Source: Oceanobacillus arenosus
Lineage (GTDB): Bacteria > Bacillota > Bacilli > Bacillales > Amphibacillaceae
NCBI RefSeq assembly: GCF_003369575.1
Contig: NZ_PIOC01000017.1
Location: 248,001-312,000, forward strand
Direction: 5' to 3'
DNA length: 64,000 nucleotides
The position numbers were made by a program, and so were the translations under genes. Below, in pieces: positions 44,779 through 54,160 of this stretch. Within the stretch, counting starts at the first letter, position 1, and each line of letters starts with the position of its first letter. The notes under the pieces were generated by a model. It was not told the DNA's origin, did not search any database, and was given only the letters and a program-made list of their open reading frames with translations.

Positions 44779-45771
44779 CTATGCTAGTTTCTGACCACAA
44801 TTTGGGCAGAAGTTTGCTCCGGTTGCTTTTTCTCCACAGTTCGGACAGAAATTAGGCTTCTTTCCATTATTATTTGTAGGAATTTGATTCGACTGTGCGG
44901 GTGCTTGTGAATTGGCTTCTTGATTTTGTTGCTTCATATTTTTCATCATTTCATTCGCAACATTCATGCCCATCATCATACCAGTCATATCGGAAGCTGT
45001 ACCGCCACCTTTAACTTTCCCAGAAGCAATCCCATCAGTCATGGAAACCTGTTGGTACTTGCCAAGGTCGCCAATCATCCCATGTGAAGCTGATTTGGTA
45101 ATCATCTTTTGAATTTCCTCAGGATAATTGAAGCTCATAATCGTAAAACCTGTTACGGACATGCCGTTATTCATAATTTCCATGTCCAAATCTTCCTGGA
45201 TTCCTTTGGCAATTTCATATGCGTTTGCCTGCAAGTTAAACATATCTTTACCTTCTTTCGTAATCCACTTCATAAGAAGTTGATCAAGAATAGAAGTAAT
45301 CCGTATCTTAATGTCTTCGACTAGATACGTTTTTTTAATCCCGGCGATGTTATCGATTAAAGAGATATAATCATTTACCTTAAAGTTGAAAGTTCCATTG
45401 GCACGAATTGGCATGCCACCAGGAAGGGAAGGGGAGGGAATATTGATTGCATTCTTTGTTCCCCATTTAACGGTAAATTCTTTTGTATTGACAAATAATA
45501 CCTCGACGCGCAGCCCTGAATTAAATCCAAAGCGGAATCCTTTTAAAGTTGATAGAAAGGGGATAATCTCAGATTCGATGTTATATTCCCCATCATCTTG
45601 AAATATTCCTTCAATCTTTCCGTTGTTGATGAATATTGCATCTTGACCAGGTCGTATAAATAATTTACTGCCTTTTTTTATTTCTCGATTTGTCCATTTC
45701 CAGAAAATCATATCGTCTCTAAATTCTTCCCATTCCACTACGTCAGAAAATTGACTGCTAAAAAATCCCAT
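44779..45771 (-). CDS. ydjI: YdjI-like SPFH-domain protein with C-terminal zinc ribbons
   Basis: The SPFH/YdjI domain fills residues 1-230 (MGFFSSQFSDVVEW, KGSKLFIRPGQDAIFINNG). A Gly/Met-rich stretch (GGGTASDMTGMMMGMNVANEMMKNM region) and a Gln/Asn linker precede a zinc ribbon CPNCGE...CPNCGQ. In B. subtilis YdjI helps bring PspA to the membrane. Start at ATG 45771; GGAAAGGA is 12 nt upstream. Separated from ydjH by repeat R2. Confidence 0.88.
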   Translation of the reverse strand: MGFFSSQFSDVVEWEEFRDDMIFWKWTNREIKKGSKLFIRPGQDAIFINNGKIEGIFQDDGEYNIESEIIPFLSTLKGFRFGFNSGLRVEVLFVNTKEFTVKWGTKNAINIPSPSLPGGMPIRANGTFNFKVNDYISLIDNIAGIKKTYLVEDIKIRITSILDQLLMKWITKEGKDMFNLQANAYEIAKGIQEDLDMEIMNNGMSVTGFTIMSFNYPEEIQKMITKSASHGMIGDLGKYQQVSMTDGIASGKVKGGGTASDMTGMMMGMNVANEMMKNMKQQNQEANSQAPAQSNQIPTNNNGKKPNFCPNCGEKATGANFCPNCGQKLA

Positions 45772-45825
45772 ATTATAATTCATTCCTTTCCATTTATCTT
45801 TCATGTATGTTTTGCTGGTATTTAG

Positions 45826-45936
45826 ACAAACTGCGGACTAAGTTAGGCGCAAAGTTGATTTCCGCTGCGGACAGCGTAGTGTATTTCTGGAGCGACTGGC
45901 CGAAGAGCCCTTAGCGCATTAAACTAGTCCGCACTT
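45826..45936 (-). repeat. Fold-back repeat R2, copy B, inside the psp operon
   Basis: GCGGACTA (45833-45840) and TAGTCCGC (45925-45932) are terminal inverted repeats; the centre holds TATTTCTGGAGCGA, shared with the copy at 39310. It fills most of the ydjH-ydjI gap. Confidence 0.6.
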
Positions 45937-46000
45937 TATATTGACCCTTCATTATCAACTGCTACTTGAAAAACAACGATTTACTATAAAACGGCTTTGT

Positions 46001-46795
46001 TTAAAAACTTCCGCGGCTTCCACTATGTGAATGTCCACCTCCGGAGGTTCCGCCTCCACCAAATCCGCCGCCCCCACCTTTATTATTATCCGATGGTTTT
46101 CTCTGTTTGGTGACCGTTGTTCTTATATATCGATCTTTTCTATTCATGACTTGTGCCGTATTTAAGTAGGTACGATCGTTTACAGTAACTCTTCCACTTG
46201 AATGGAATGCCATCGTACCAACGATTATTGCTGCTATAGCAATCGGTGCTAGGATTTGAAACCAGAGTTTGAAAATAAATAGCTCGGGATTAATCCAGGG
46301 GCTGATTCTCATATATTTAGATGATGTTTCGATAAAAGTAGTAAATGCATCATAATAGTTAGCTGCTGATAAATCCGGCGTAATTTTATTTCGGATTTGA
46401 TCGAGCCTACCATCACTTAAATATTCTTCCGCTAGATAAAATCCAGCTAAATAAACTTCTCTATTTTTCATATCAAGTGTCAGAATTGCGGTATTTCCGT
46501 GCTTTTTATCGTAACCTAGCCCTTGCTCATCATAGAAATCCTGCATATACGGAATAATGTCTTTTCCTTGGGTGTCATTAGTTGTTAGTATGACAATATC
46601 TGTTTCACTTTCTGCACTGTACTGATTTGCAACTATTTCCAAATTGTCCTTTTCTTCTACTGTTAACAGGTTAGCATAATCAAAGATTCTTTGCTTTGGA
46701 TCTGTTGCAGCTATCGCTTCTCTCGGTAAAAGTTGAAGCACCAGTAAAAGGGCAATAAATGAAAAAATGATGGATAATGATATTGTCTTTTTCAT
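46001..46795 (-). CDS. ydjH: YdjH-like TPM-domain membrane protein
   Basis: 264 residues. N-terminal signal/anchor (KKTISLSIIFSFIALLLVLQL), TPM domain (residues 30-160, IFDYANLLTVEEKDNLE, DIVILTTND, NTAILTLDMKNREVYL), a second membrane helix near 190, and a Gly-rich tail (GGGGGFGGGGTSGGG) ending in Ser/His. Start overlaps the ydjG stop as TAATG, so coupled. In B. subtilis YdjG and YdjH form the membrane complex that recruits PspA. Confidence 0.9.
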   Translation of the reverse strand: MKKTISLSIIFSFIALLLVLQLLPREAIAATDPKQRIFDYANLLTVEEKDNLEIVANQYSAESETDIVILTTNDTQGKDIIPYMQDFYDEQGLGYDKKHGNTAILTLDMKNREVYLAGFYLAEEYLSDGRLDQIRNKITPDLSAANYYDAFTTFIETSSKYMRISPWINPELFIFKLWFQILAPIAIAAIIVGTMAFHSSGRVTVNDRTYLNTAQVMNRKDRYIRTTVTKQRKPSDNNKGGGGGFGGGGTSGGGHSHSGSRGSF

Positions 46796-47823
46796 TAAAT
46801 CAAGCCCCCTAAAAATAACCATGAGATCAGCTTAAGTGCAATAAAACCGCCGCCAGCAATACTAGTGAACCATGTAGCAATTTTTCCGAAGCTAAGTGGG
46901 GGTTTTCCAACGACTTTCCCTGTTTGCCCATTCATCGCAAAAACATGTTCTGATTTATTATAATCATAATAGAACATCCAGACAGGCAGAAGTACGTAAT
47001 AACTATTCTTGTTTCTCGTATTAATTCTTTTATTGTGATAATTTACTGATTGATAGCCTGATATTGTTGAACGAATATATGAATCGATATATTTATCAAT
47101 CTTCAATTCTACCCTTGGAAAGAGTTCATTATCGTCATAATTGTATTTTTCCGCAATATATCCAGCTAAATAAGGTGTCTTAAAGTCCTTTAAATTTTTG
47201 AATTCAAAGGGCTCTAATTTATCCATTAGTTTATCATTTAACTTTTCAGATGCATCGACAGGTACCTTCTGAAAATTAAGATCAATGTCACGATATATAT
47301 CATAATATTTCGTTTCGGTATAGATATAATCGCCACTTGTATAGGTGCGAACCTTAGTGCCGACTGCATCAACTTTTGCATCGCTATCTAAATCATATAA
47401 CCAAAAGGGGACGTAAATTCCGGTTATCCCTTTAATCCGGTTTGCTTCCATAAAACCTTTTGGAGTAAGCCTCCCATTTTTACACCACTTCTGGAACGCT
47501 GCCTTTGCCTCTTCTTTACTAATCGTGAAAGGGAGTACTTTTGCAGGTGCTAAAATACCGGATAATCGATCACCGAGAACAACGGCGGCCCCACAGAAGC
47601 TACAGGCTGTAGCGGTTGTATCTGCATCTGTAATAATAACAGCACCACAATTTTCGCATTGGTATTCTTTTGCTTCTTCTTCAGAGAAGGTCTTTGTAAC
47701 ATAGTCGTCAGAAAATCCTTCAATATTATCCGTTCTGCCACAGCTCTGACAGGTCAATAATCCCGTATTACTTTCAAAAAGCATTTCTCCGCCACAATTA
47801 GGGCATTTATAATGAATGACCAT
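46795..47823 (-). CDS. ydjG: YdjG-like membrane protein with two zinc ribbons
   Basis: 342 residues. Two N-terminal zinc ribbons (CPNCGG...CQSCG and CENCGA...CSFCG), a central beta-rich region (ITGIYVPFWLYDLDSDAK), and one C-terminal membrane helix (about 318-340). 46 nt after pspA. Partner of YdjH in PspA recruitment in B. subtilis. Confidence 0.9.
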   Translation of the reverse strand: MVIHYKCPNCGGEMLFESNTGLLTCQSCGRTDNIEGFSDDYVTKTFSEEEAKEYQCENCGAVIITDADTTATACSFCGAAVVLGDRLSGILAPAKVLPFTISKEEAKAAFQKWCKNGRLTPKGFMEANRIKGITGIYVPFWLYDLDSDAKVDAVGTKVRTYTSGDYIYTETKYYDIYRDIDLNFQKVPVDASEKLNDKLMDKLEPFEFKNLKDFKTPYLAGYIAEKYNYDDNELFPRVELKIDKYIDSYIRSTISGYQSVNYHNKRINTRNKNSYYVLLPVWMFYYDYNKSEHVFAMNGQTGKVVGKPPLSFGKIATWFTSIAGGGFIALKLISWLFLGGLI

Positions 47824-47869
47824 GCTGCTATTCCCCCTTAAACAAGGCTTTTAAATTTCAATGTGAAAT

Positions 47870-48511
47870 CTAATTTCTATCTTTTAATTGTTCCTTTATA
47901 TTGTTTAATTCCTGATCAATATCGCGGTCATTTTCAATGCTTGTAAAATCTTCCGCTACCTCTTCAAAAGGGTCTCTCCTTAACTCAGCAAGTGCGGCTG
48001 CTTCGTCCAAGGCAAAGTTCGTTTTTTCTTCCATTTCATCAAAAGTAGTAGTGTTGATTTTTTGTTGAGACTTAGCCACTATCGTCTTATTATTGATTGT
48101 TGAAAAACGATCTTCTAACACTTTAATATCAGCAAAAAGCTTTTCACGTAGCTGTTTCATTTTTAATGAATTGGATGTAGCTATGTCATAGGTTGCTTGT
48201 AAATCAGCCTCTAAAGTAACGAGTGTGGCTTTTCGTTCAAGGAAAGTTCTTGCTTGATCCTCATTGCCATTTTCTACTGCTTTTACTGCATAGCGCTGCA
48301 TTTTATTTATATCGGACTTACAATCGTTAAGTGTCCTTGCTGCTCGTTGCTCTTCAGCAAGGACGGAGGCAGTTTCTGCTTTGACTGCACCTAGATCAAG
48401 GTTAAGACTTTTTATATATTGTTTAATCAATTTTTCTGGATTATCAGCTTTGTCCAGTAATGGTTGAAGATTGCTTGCCATAATATCTTTGAATCGGCTC
48501 AATATACTCAT
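47870..48511 (-). CDS. pspA: PspA/IM30 (LiaH-related) envelope-stress protein
   Basis: ESCRT-III-like protein that coats damaged membranes. 213 residues, almost wholly coiled coil after the amphipathic start MSILSRFKDIMASNLQPLLDKA, with LIKQYIKSLNLDLGAVKA typical of the family. First gene of pspA-ydjG-ydjH-ydjI, led by a perfect sigma-W promoter. GAGGAGGA precedes the ATG. Confidence 0.95.
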   Translation of the reverse strand: MSILSRFKDIMASNLQPLLDKADNPEKLIKQYIKSLNLDLGAVKAETASVLAEEQRAARTLNDCKSDINKMQRYAVKAVENGNEDQARTFLERKATLVTLEADLQATYDIATSNSLKMKQLREKLFADIKVLEDRFSTINNKTIVAKSQQKINTTTFDEMEEKTNFALDEAAALAELRRDPFEEVAEDFTSIENDRDIDQELNNIKEQLKDRN

Positions 48512-48585
48512 GGTCTTCCTCCTCGAATAATATAAGTAAATGGGAATTTGGGTATGTATAATAGGAAAAACTTCTTAATTAATAT

Positions 48586-48611
48586 TACGATTCAATCGAT
48601 ATAAAGTTTCA
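48586..48611 (-). promoter_or_regulatory. Sigma-W promoter of pspA-ydjGHI
   Basis: On the minus strand TGAAAC (48611 to 48606), 16-bp spacer, CGTA (48589 to 48586): exact sigma-W consensus. About 75 nt before the pspA start. The B. subtilis operon is sigma-W dependent. Confidence 0.9.
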
Positions 48612-48741
48612 TATCATTATAACAAATAAATAACTAGGATAATAAGTAAATAGAGAAATTCGGTTGTGGTCAATGTTAAAATCCTCATTTTTCTAAGTAT
48701 CATTATTATCCTATATATTCGTGGACACCAAATTGTAATCC

Positions 48742-48950
48742 AAGAACAAAAGCGCAAGCGCCCGTTTAGCGACGTACGAACTTCTCCTTTCCTTTTGAGA
48801 TAAAGGATACACGATGAGCGTAAGCGGTTGACTTAGATTACGGAGGTGAGGGAAGTCTCGCTAGGAGCACGGTACGCTTACGCTGGACGTCGCTATTCTC
48901 GGTAATTAAGCTATCCACAACGTCCAAATTTTATAGTTTTCTAAGCAATT
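48742..48950 (+). repeat. Dispersed repeat R3, copy A
   Basis: Begins AAGAACAAAAGCGCAAGCGC, contains GCGGTTGACTTAGATTACGG and ends CTATCCACA...CTAAGCAAT. The same blocks recur at 63414-63683. CTATCCACA (48911-48919) is one base off a DnaA box. No ORF. Confidence 0.75.
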
Positions 48951-48952
48951 AA

Positions 48953-49000
48953 AAAAGACCTATACCATGAATGATGCACGAATTCTGGTATAGGTCTTTT
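48953..49000 (-). terminator. Terminator of the Asn-rich small gene
   Basis: AAAAGACCTATACCA (48953-48967) pairs perfectly with TGGTATAGGTCTTTT (48986-49000). Confidence 0.85.
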
Positions 49001-49016
49001 GGGTAAAGGGTCTTAA

Positions 49017-49199
49017 TTAATTGTTGCGGTCATCGCGATTATTGTTATTGTTTTGCCGATTGTTTCGTTCTTCATTTTCATTAAGGAATTCTTCCGCAAA
49101 TTCAACATTATCGATTTCCTGATTTCTATTATTGTTGTTGTTGTTGTTGTTTTGATTGTTGCGGTCATTACGATTGAAATTCTTTCGGTCGTTATTCAT
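49017..49199 (-). CDS. Small Asn-rich protein, unknown function
   Basis: 60 residues, about 40 percent Asn with Asp and Arg (runs of N at 18-25 and 50-54) around one ordered segment, IDNVEFAEEFLNENEE. GGAGGGAT lies upstream. Low-complexity composition suggests a disordered, perhaps spore-associated, protein; that is inference. Confidence 0.6.
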   Translation of the reverse strand: MNNDRKNFNRNDRNNQNNNNNNNNRNQEIDNVEFAEEFLNENEERNNRQNNNNNRDDRNN

Positions 49200-49257
49200 C
49201 TAAAATCCCTCCGTTTTTAATCTTAGTGTTTAATATTTTATTGCCTACAGAACATTT

Positions 49258-49461
49258 TTATCCTTGAACACTTGGTCTAGAAAGATTGCGTTGATTTACC
49301 CAAATTCGATTTTGGTTCTTGTTTTCTGGAAATTTTTCTCCAGCCTCAAGTTTTACTTGTTGCGGATCGTTTACCATGCTGCCTGTTTCACCAATTTCAA
49401 TATAAACACCATTATTTGGTGCCTTTTGCCCAGCACGAAATTGATTACCATGTCCGCTAAT
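49258..49461 (-). CDS. yjzC: YjzC-family protein with an apparent ATT start codon
   Basis: The frame encodes SGHGNQFRAGQKAPNNG, YIEIGETGSMVNDPQQVKL and GEKFPENKNQNRIW, the pattern of the short YjzC family. Directly before it are a TAA stop and then ATT; the AAGGAG site is 8 nt before that ATT. No ATG, GTG or TTG is available until residue 29, deep in the conserved part. So either translation starts at ATT, as in infC of many bacteria, or the start codon is mutated. 67 residues. Function unknown. Confidence 0.72.
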   Translation of the reverse strand: MSGHGNQFRAGQKAPNNGVYIEIGETGSMVNDPQQVKLEAGEKFPENKNQNRIWVNQRNLSRPSVQG

Positions 49462-49623
49462 TTACCTCACTCCTTTTCATAGAATACTTTTATTATGGCT
49501 ATTGGATATAATGTTTATAGCTGGAAAAAACTAGATTATTCTCCAGTATTTGAATTGGGATCTGCATAAAGCAATTGTTTAGGAAAAAACTAAAAAAAAC
49601 GAGCAGTGAAGAAGGCGAAAATC

Positions 49624-50358
49624 ATGATCGACGACATATTGAAAAGAAATGACCATCGTGAATATCCATTACCGGAGGGTCCCTGGATTATGAGGCAAAA
49701 ATGGGAGCATTTGTTGTTCATCAGCTACCCTGTCTCTGTTGAAATGATAAAAGGGCTCCTGCCACCAGGACTAGATATCGATACTTTTGCAGGAAAGGCA
49801 TGGATTAGTATCATTCCATTTAAAGTAAGTAAAATGCGCATCCGAAACCTGTCAGCTCTTCCATTTTTAGGGTCCTATTTAGAGTTAAATGTCCAGACCT
49901 ATGTAAAACGAAAAGGCATATCAGGAGTATACTTTTTTAGTCTCGATGCAAATAATCTGCTTGCTGTAATTGGTGCAAGAATGGCAACACTGCCTTATTT
50001 TCATGCGCAGATGCAACTGGATAAAATAGACAATGCCTATCAATTTGCGAGTGTACGTGAAGGAAAAGAACGGATTAAATTCAAAGGGCATTATCGACCA
50101 ATAGGGGAGCCTTTTTTTCCAGAGAAAGGAATTCGCGAATACTGGTTGCTCGAGCGGTATACTTTATGGACATATAAGGGTGGAAGGTTATACAGGGGAG
50201 AACTTCACCATGAAAAATGGGCAATTCAGAATGTGACATTAAGCATGGAAGAGCTATCCTTGCCAATTCTCTCTAATACGTTATTGGATAAAGAAGCGGT
50301 CGTGCATTATGCCCATGAAAAAGTGTCCTTGAGTTGGATGATGCAGAAGGAGAAGTAA
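49624..50358 (+). CDS. DUF2071 protein (YqjF-like)
   Basis: 244 residues with the family pattern: MRQKWEHLLFISYPVSVEMIKGLLP, ISIIPFKVSKMRIR, ELNVQTYVKRKGISGVYFFSLDA, and a C-terminal GELHHEKWAIQNV. Soluble, acetoacetate-decarboxylase-like fold according to family knowledge; no enzymatic role known. Start ATG 49624 (MIDDILKRND), with AAGAAGG upstream; the frame opens 18 nt earlier. Confidence 0.85.
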   Translation: MIDDILKRNDHREYPLPEGPWIMRQKWEHLLFISYPVSVEMIKGLLPPGLDIDTFAGKAWISIIPFKVSKMRIRNLSALPFLGSYLELNVQTYVKRKGISGVYFFSLDANNLLAVIGARMATLPYFHAQMQLDKIDNAYQFASVREGKERIKFKGHYRPIGEPFFPEKGIREYWLLERYTLWTYKGGRLYRGELHHEKWAIQNVTLSMEELSLPILSNTLLDKEAVVHYAHEKVSLSWMMQKEK

Positions 50359-50465
50359 CGGAGATAGAAGTCTAAAATGAAATATAATCTACAGGATTAA
50401 TGCTATAATGATGTAATGATATATACGCATTTTTGACCGAAATATCCCATTGAAAGGAGCAAGGC

Positions 50466-53400
50466 ATGAATATAAAGCTTAGTCAAAAAATTATTCAAGA
50501 GCGATGCGGTATCGTCTCCTTCAAGAGAGGGGACGCTTTTTATCGTAATGATAAAGTATCAATTGAAAATTATAGTGTAGATCGTTGTGAAGCAACCGTA
50601 ACTGGTAAGGAAGCCTTCCTGGTTATTATTGAAAGAGATGTCAATCGTGGTTTCCGAACCAGCTGTAGTTGCCCAAAATTATCTTCTTATGAAAAGGATT
50701 GTCAACATATTGCTGCCGTATTATTGGTGATTCAAGATATGCAGAGGAAAAGTAATTCATCAAGTAATCAACAGTTGGAATATACGAGCACCGTTGACAT
50801 AAATGTGAAATTGGCAGAAGGTTTGTTGACACTTATTCATGATCAACCAGTTAGAAAAAGCGGATATCAACGGCATTTTGAAAATAGAGAAGTTATCGAT
50901 TTAACTTTTTTATGCAAAATTTTCTCCGGTGAAAATGCAATACAGCATATTGGAATAGAAATCATAATGGATTCGACTATCGTAGCGGATATTCGCGAAT
51001 TTCTAAAACAACTGAAAAAGGGGAAAGCATTAACGATTTCTCCTTCATTTATATTTGATCCAACATTGTATTGTTTTTCAAATGAAAATGATGCAGTTAT
51101 CAACCAGCTAATTCAACTGATAAATGATGAAAAGTTATTTGGGAAACCCCAGACCGAGTATAAACTCAATCAACAAGTGCTGCGAATCCCGCCATCATCA
51201 TGGGAACGAGTTGCCCCTCTACTTACAAAAGCACCATCTGTAATGCTTTCATATAACGGGGATGTTACGGATTCATTTTCAATTATAGAAAACCAACTTC
51301 CATTGCAATTTGAATTTACGGATGTAGAAAATGGATATGAACTAAAAATCGCGGGACTCGGCAATATGCAAGTATTAACAGACTATCAGCTTGCCGTTTA
51401 TGATGGAAAACTGGTTCATTTAAAAAGGGAGAAGACAAATCAGCTCTTGGAATTAAAACAAATGCTAGAGGCCTCTCAAACCGATCGGATTTTCATTTCA
51501 GAAGATCATATTCGGCCTTTTTTGAAAAAAGGACTTGCTGGATTGAAGAAGCTTGGTAATGTCCATTTAACGAAGCGGCTCCGAACGCAGCTTATGAAAA
51601 CACCACTTGTTGCGAAACTGTATTTAGACCGTTTAAGGAACCGACTGCTTGCAGGGCTTGAGTTCCATTATGACAATGTCATGATAAATCCATTAGAAGA
51701 ACGGAACGAGCGAGAAACTACAATGGTAATAAGGGATCTTGAGCGAGAAGAAGAAATTTTACGGTTGATGGATGATAGTGCATTTACGAAGACAGAGGAA
51801 GGGTATTTCTTTCAAAATGAGGATTTAGAATACGAATTTCTATACCATGTCGTTCCCAAATTACAGGAGCTTGTACAAATCTATGCAACTACTGCAGTTA
51901 GAAATCGAATTGCAAGGATTAATGATTGGCCGAAAATTAGAATAAAGCATAAAAGGGATCGGACTGACTGGTTAGAATTCAAATTTGAGATGAATGGAAT
52001 CCCTGAGAAGGAAATACGTGAGCTGCTGAGCGCACTAGAAGAAAAACGAAAATATTATCGATTGCGAAATGGATCGCTCCTGTCACTAGAAACTAAGGAG
52101 TTTGAAGAAATCCAGCGGTTTCTCCTTGCTGCACCAATGCAGGAGGTGGATTTGGAGAATGGTTTGAATGTACCAATTATCAATGGAATCAAACTAATTG
52201 ATTCCATCAATGAACAAACTACATTTACGATTGAAGCATCCTTTCGTCAATTCCTAGATAATATTCAAAATCCTGATAATGCATCAATTGAGGTGCCTGA
52301 AATTTTGGAAACGGTACTGCGGAATTATCAAAAACAAGGATACCAATGGATGAAGACACTTGCGGGCTACGGATTTGGTGGGATTCTTGCTGATGATATG
52401 GGATTAGGAAAAACAGTCCAAAGTATTGCCTTTATTCTCTCCGTACTTCCTGAACTACGGAAAAAAGAGCAGCCAGTTCTCATTATATCCCCATCATCTG
52501 TGACGTATAACTGGTTGAATGAGATCATGAAATTTGCCCCAGAAATAGAAGCACTTGTAATAGACGGAAATAAGTATGAAAGAACCAGACTCCAGAAGGA
52601 TGCGCAGGGTATCGATGTATTGATTACTTCCTATCCATTGCTTCGAAGTGATATTGAATGGTATGAAAGCAATAAGTTTCATACGATATTTTTTGATGAG
52701 GCACAGGCATTTAAGAATCCATTCACACAAACTGCAAGAGCTGTGAAAAAATTGCAGGCAGAACATTATTTCGCACTTACTGGAACACCGATAGAAAATT
52801 CATTGGAAGAGCTCTGGTCGATTTTTCACGTTGTTTTTCCAGAATTATTCGGTGGACTAAAGGAATTTAGTAATTTGACAAGGAAGCAAGTATCCCGAAG
52901 AATCCGACCTTTTTTGCTGCGCAGGATGAAGGAGAATGTCATAAAAGAGCTCCCGGAAAAGCTGGAATTGATTGATTCGGTAGAACTACTTCCAGAGCAG
53001 AAAAAGCTCTATGCTGCCTACCTTGCGAAATTAAGGCATGATACGTTTAAACATATGGATAAGGGCACATTTCGTAAGAATAAAATTAAGATCCTAGCAG
53101 GACTAACTAGATTACGGCAAATATGTTGTCATCCAGCACTATTTGTAGAAGGCTATAAGGGAAGTTCAGCGAAATTTGAACAATTAATACGGATTATGGA
53201 GGAATCAAGGCTATCTGGCAGACGGGTATTAATTTTCTCCCAATTTACCAAAATGCTTGATCTAATTGGCAGAGCGTTGGTAGAGCAAGACCTTCCATTT
53301 TTTTATCTTGATGGACAAACGCCATCTCAAAAAAGAGTGGAGCTTTGTGATCGGTTTAATGCTGGCGAACGAGATGTTTTTTTAATTTCCTTGAAGGCAG

Positions 53401-53678
53401 GGGGAACAGGGCTCAATTTGACTGGTGCTGATACTGTAATTTTGTATGATCTATGGTGGAATCCAGCTGTTGAGGAACAAGCAGCAGACCGTGCACATCG
53501 AATGGGGCAGGAAAACGTTGTGGAGGTAATTAAGCTCGTCACAAGGGGGACTATTGAAGAAAAAATGAATGAACTGCAGGAGAAAAAGAAAAAATTAATC
53601 GATGAAATTATTGATTCCGAAGAGAAAGTGACATCAGGAATTACAGAAGAGGATATTCGAGAGATATTGAAAATATGA
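50466..53678 (+). CDS. SNF2/Swi2-family helicase with SWIM zinc finger (YwqA-like)
   Basis: 1070 residues. SWIM motif CxC...CxH at about 63-80, a helicase-associated region (to 600), then a full SNF2 motor: DDMGLGKTVQS (Walker A), FFDEAQAFKN (DEAQ), ALTGTPIENSLEELW, FSQFTKMLDLI, SLKAGGTGLNLT and QAADRAHRMGQ (motif VI). A double-strand DNA translocase, in relatives tied to transcription recycling or DNA repair. AAAGGAGC precedes the ATG. Confidence 0.92.
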   Translation: MNIKLSQKIIQERCGIVSFKRGDAFYRNDKVSIENYSVDRCEATVTGKEAFLVIIERDVNRGFRTSCSCPKLSSYEKDCQHIAAVLLVIQDMQRKSNSSSNQQLEYTSTVDINVKLAEGLLTLIHDQPVRKSGYQRHFENREVIDLTFLCKIFSGENAIQHIGIEIIMDSTIVADIREFLKQLKKGKALTISPSFIFDPTLYCFSNENDAVINQLIQLINDEKLFGKPQTEYKLNQQVLRIPPSSWERVAPLLTKAPSVMLSYNGDVTDSFSIIENQLPLQFEFTDVENGYELKIAGLGNMQVLTDYQLAVYDGKLVHLKREKTNQLLELKQMLEASQTDRIFISEDHIRPFLKKGLAGLKKLGNVHLTKRLRTQLMKTPLVAKLYLDRLRNRLLAGLEFHYDNVMINPLEERNERETTMVIRDLEREEEILRLMDDSAFTKTEEGYFFQNEDLEYEFLYHVVPKLQELVQIYATTAVRNRIARINDWPKIRIKHKRDRTDWLEFKFEMNGIPEKEIRELLSALEEKRKYYRLRNGSLLSLETKEFEEIQRFLLAAPMQEVDLENGLNVPIINGIKLIDSINEQTTFTIEASFRQFLDNIQNPDNASIEVPEILETVLRNYQKQGYQWMKTLAGYGFGGILADDMGLGKTVQSIAFILSVLPELRKKEQPVLIISPSSVTYNWLNEIMKFAPEIEALVIDGNKYERTRLQKDAQGIDVLITSYPLLRSDIEWYESNKFHTIFFDEAQAFKNPFTQTARAVKKLQAEHYFALTGTPIENSLEELWSIFHVVFPELFGGLKEFSNLTRKQVSRRIRPFLLRRMKENVIKELPEKLELIDSVELLPEQKKLYAAYLAKLRHDTFKHMDKGTFRKNKIKILAGLTRLRQICCHPALFVEGYKGSSAKFEQLIRIMEESRLSGRRVLIFSQFTKMLDLIGRALVEQDLPFFYLDGQTPSQKRVELCDRFNAGERDVFLISLKAGGTGLNLTGADTVILYDLWWNPAVEEQAADRAHRMGQENVVEVIKLVTRGTIEEKMNELQEKKKKLIDEIIDSEEKVTSGITEEDIREILKI

Positions 53679-53712
53679 CGGATGGTTTTCACAGAAAACC
53701 ATCCGTTTGACT
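53678..53712. terminator. Bidirectional terminator
   Basis: ACGGATGGTTTTC (53678-53690) and GAAAACCATCCGT (53694-53706); overlaps the helicase stop codon. Confidence 0.75.
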
Positions 53713-53715
53713 ATT

Positions 53716-53937
53716 TCAAAAGGCATTATTTATATTGTTTTCATTCTGCTGTTGAGTGTTACTGGAACCAAGTGTGTTCGTAAGTTGTTGAACAGCTGGA
53801 TTGTTCATCGCATTAGATAATTGACCGGGCAAACGTTGGAACGTTCCATTTTGGACACCTCTAGTAATACCATAAATGGCAGCACCTGCTGCAGCTGTAG
53901 TAATTAACGCTGTCATCACACCTTGACGATTGTTCAT
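53716..53937 (-). CDS. Small protein with one hydrophobic helix, unknown function
   Basis: 73 residues from ATG 53937 (MNNRQGVMTALITTAAA), with AAAGGATGG upstream. An Ala/Gly-rich helix (10-27) is followed by a Gln/Asn-rich tail. Plan similar to the protein at 35500. Not recognised. Confidence 0.6.
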   Translation of the reverse strand: MNNRQGVMTALITTAAAGAAIYGITRGVQNGTFQRLPGQLSNAMNNPAVQQLTNTLGSSNTQQQNENNINNAF

Positions 53938-54160
53938 ATTATTACCATCCTTTATTTTTGTTGTGGAAATATTGTTCCTATACTTTTGGAACATTGTTAG
54001 TTTATAGAAACACATATAATATATACTGATTATTATTTTCCATTTTCTTGACCACAGCAGATAAGTAAAATAGAGTTATTAATAAGTACATTTAATGCAT
54101 GCTGCTAAAAAACCTCTTATTGGGACAATATAAGGAAAAAGATTAAAGGGGGGTCTGTTG

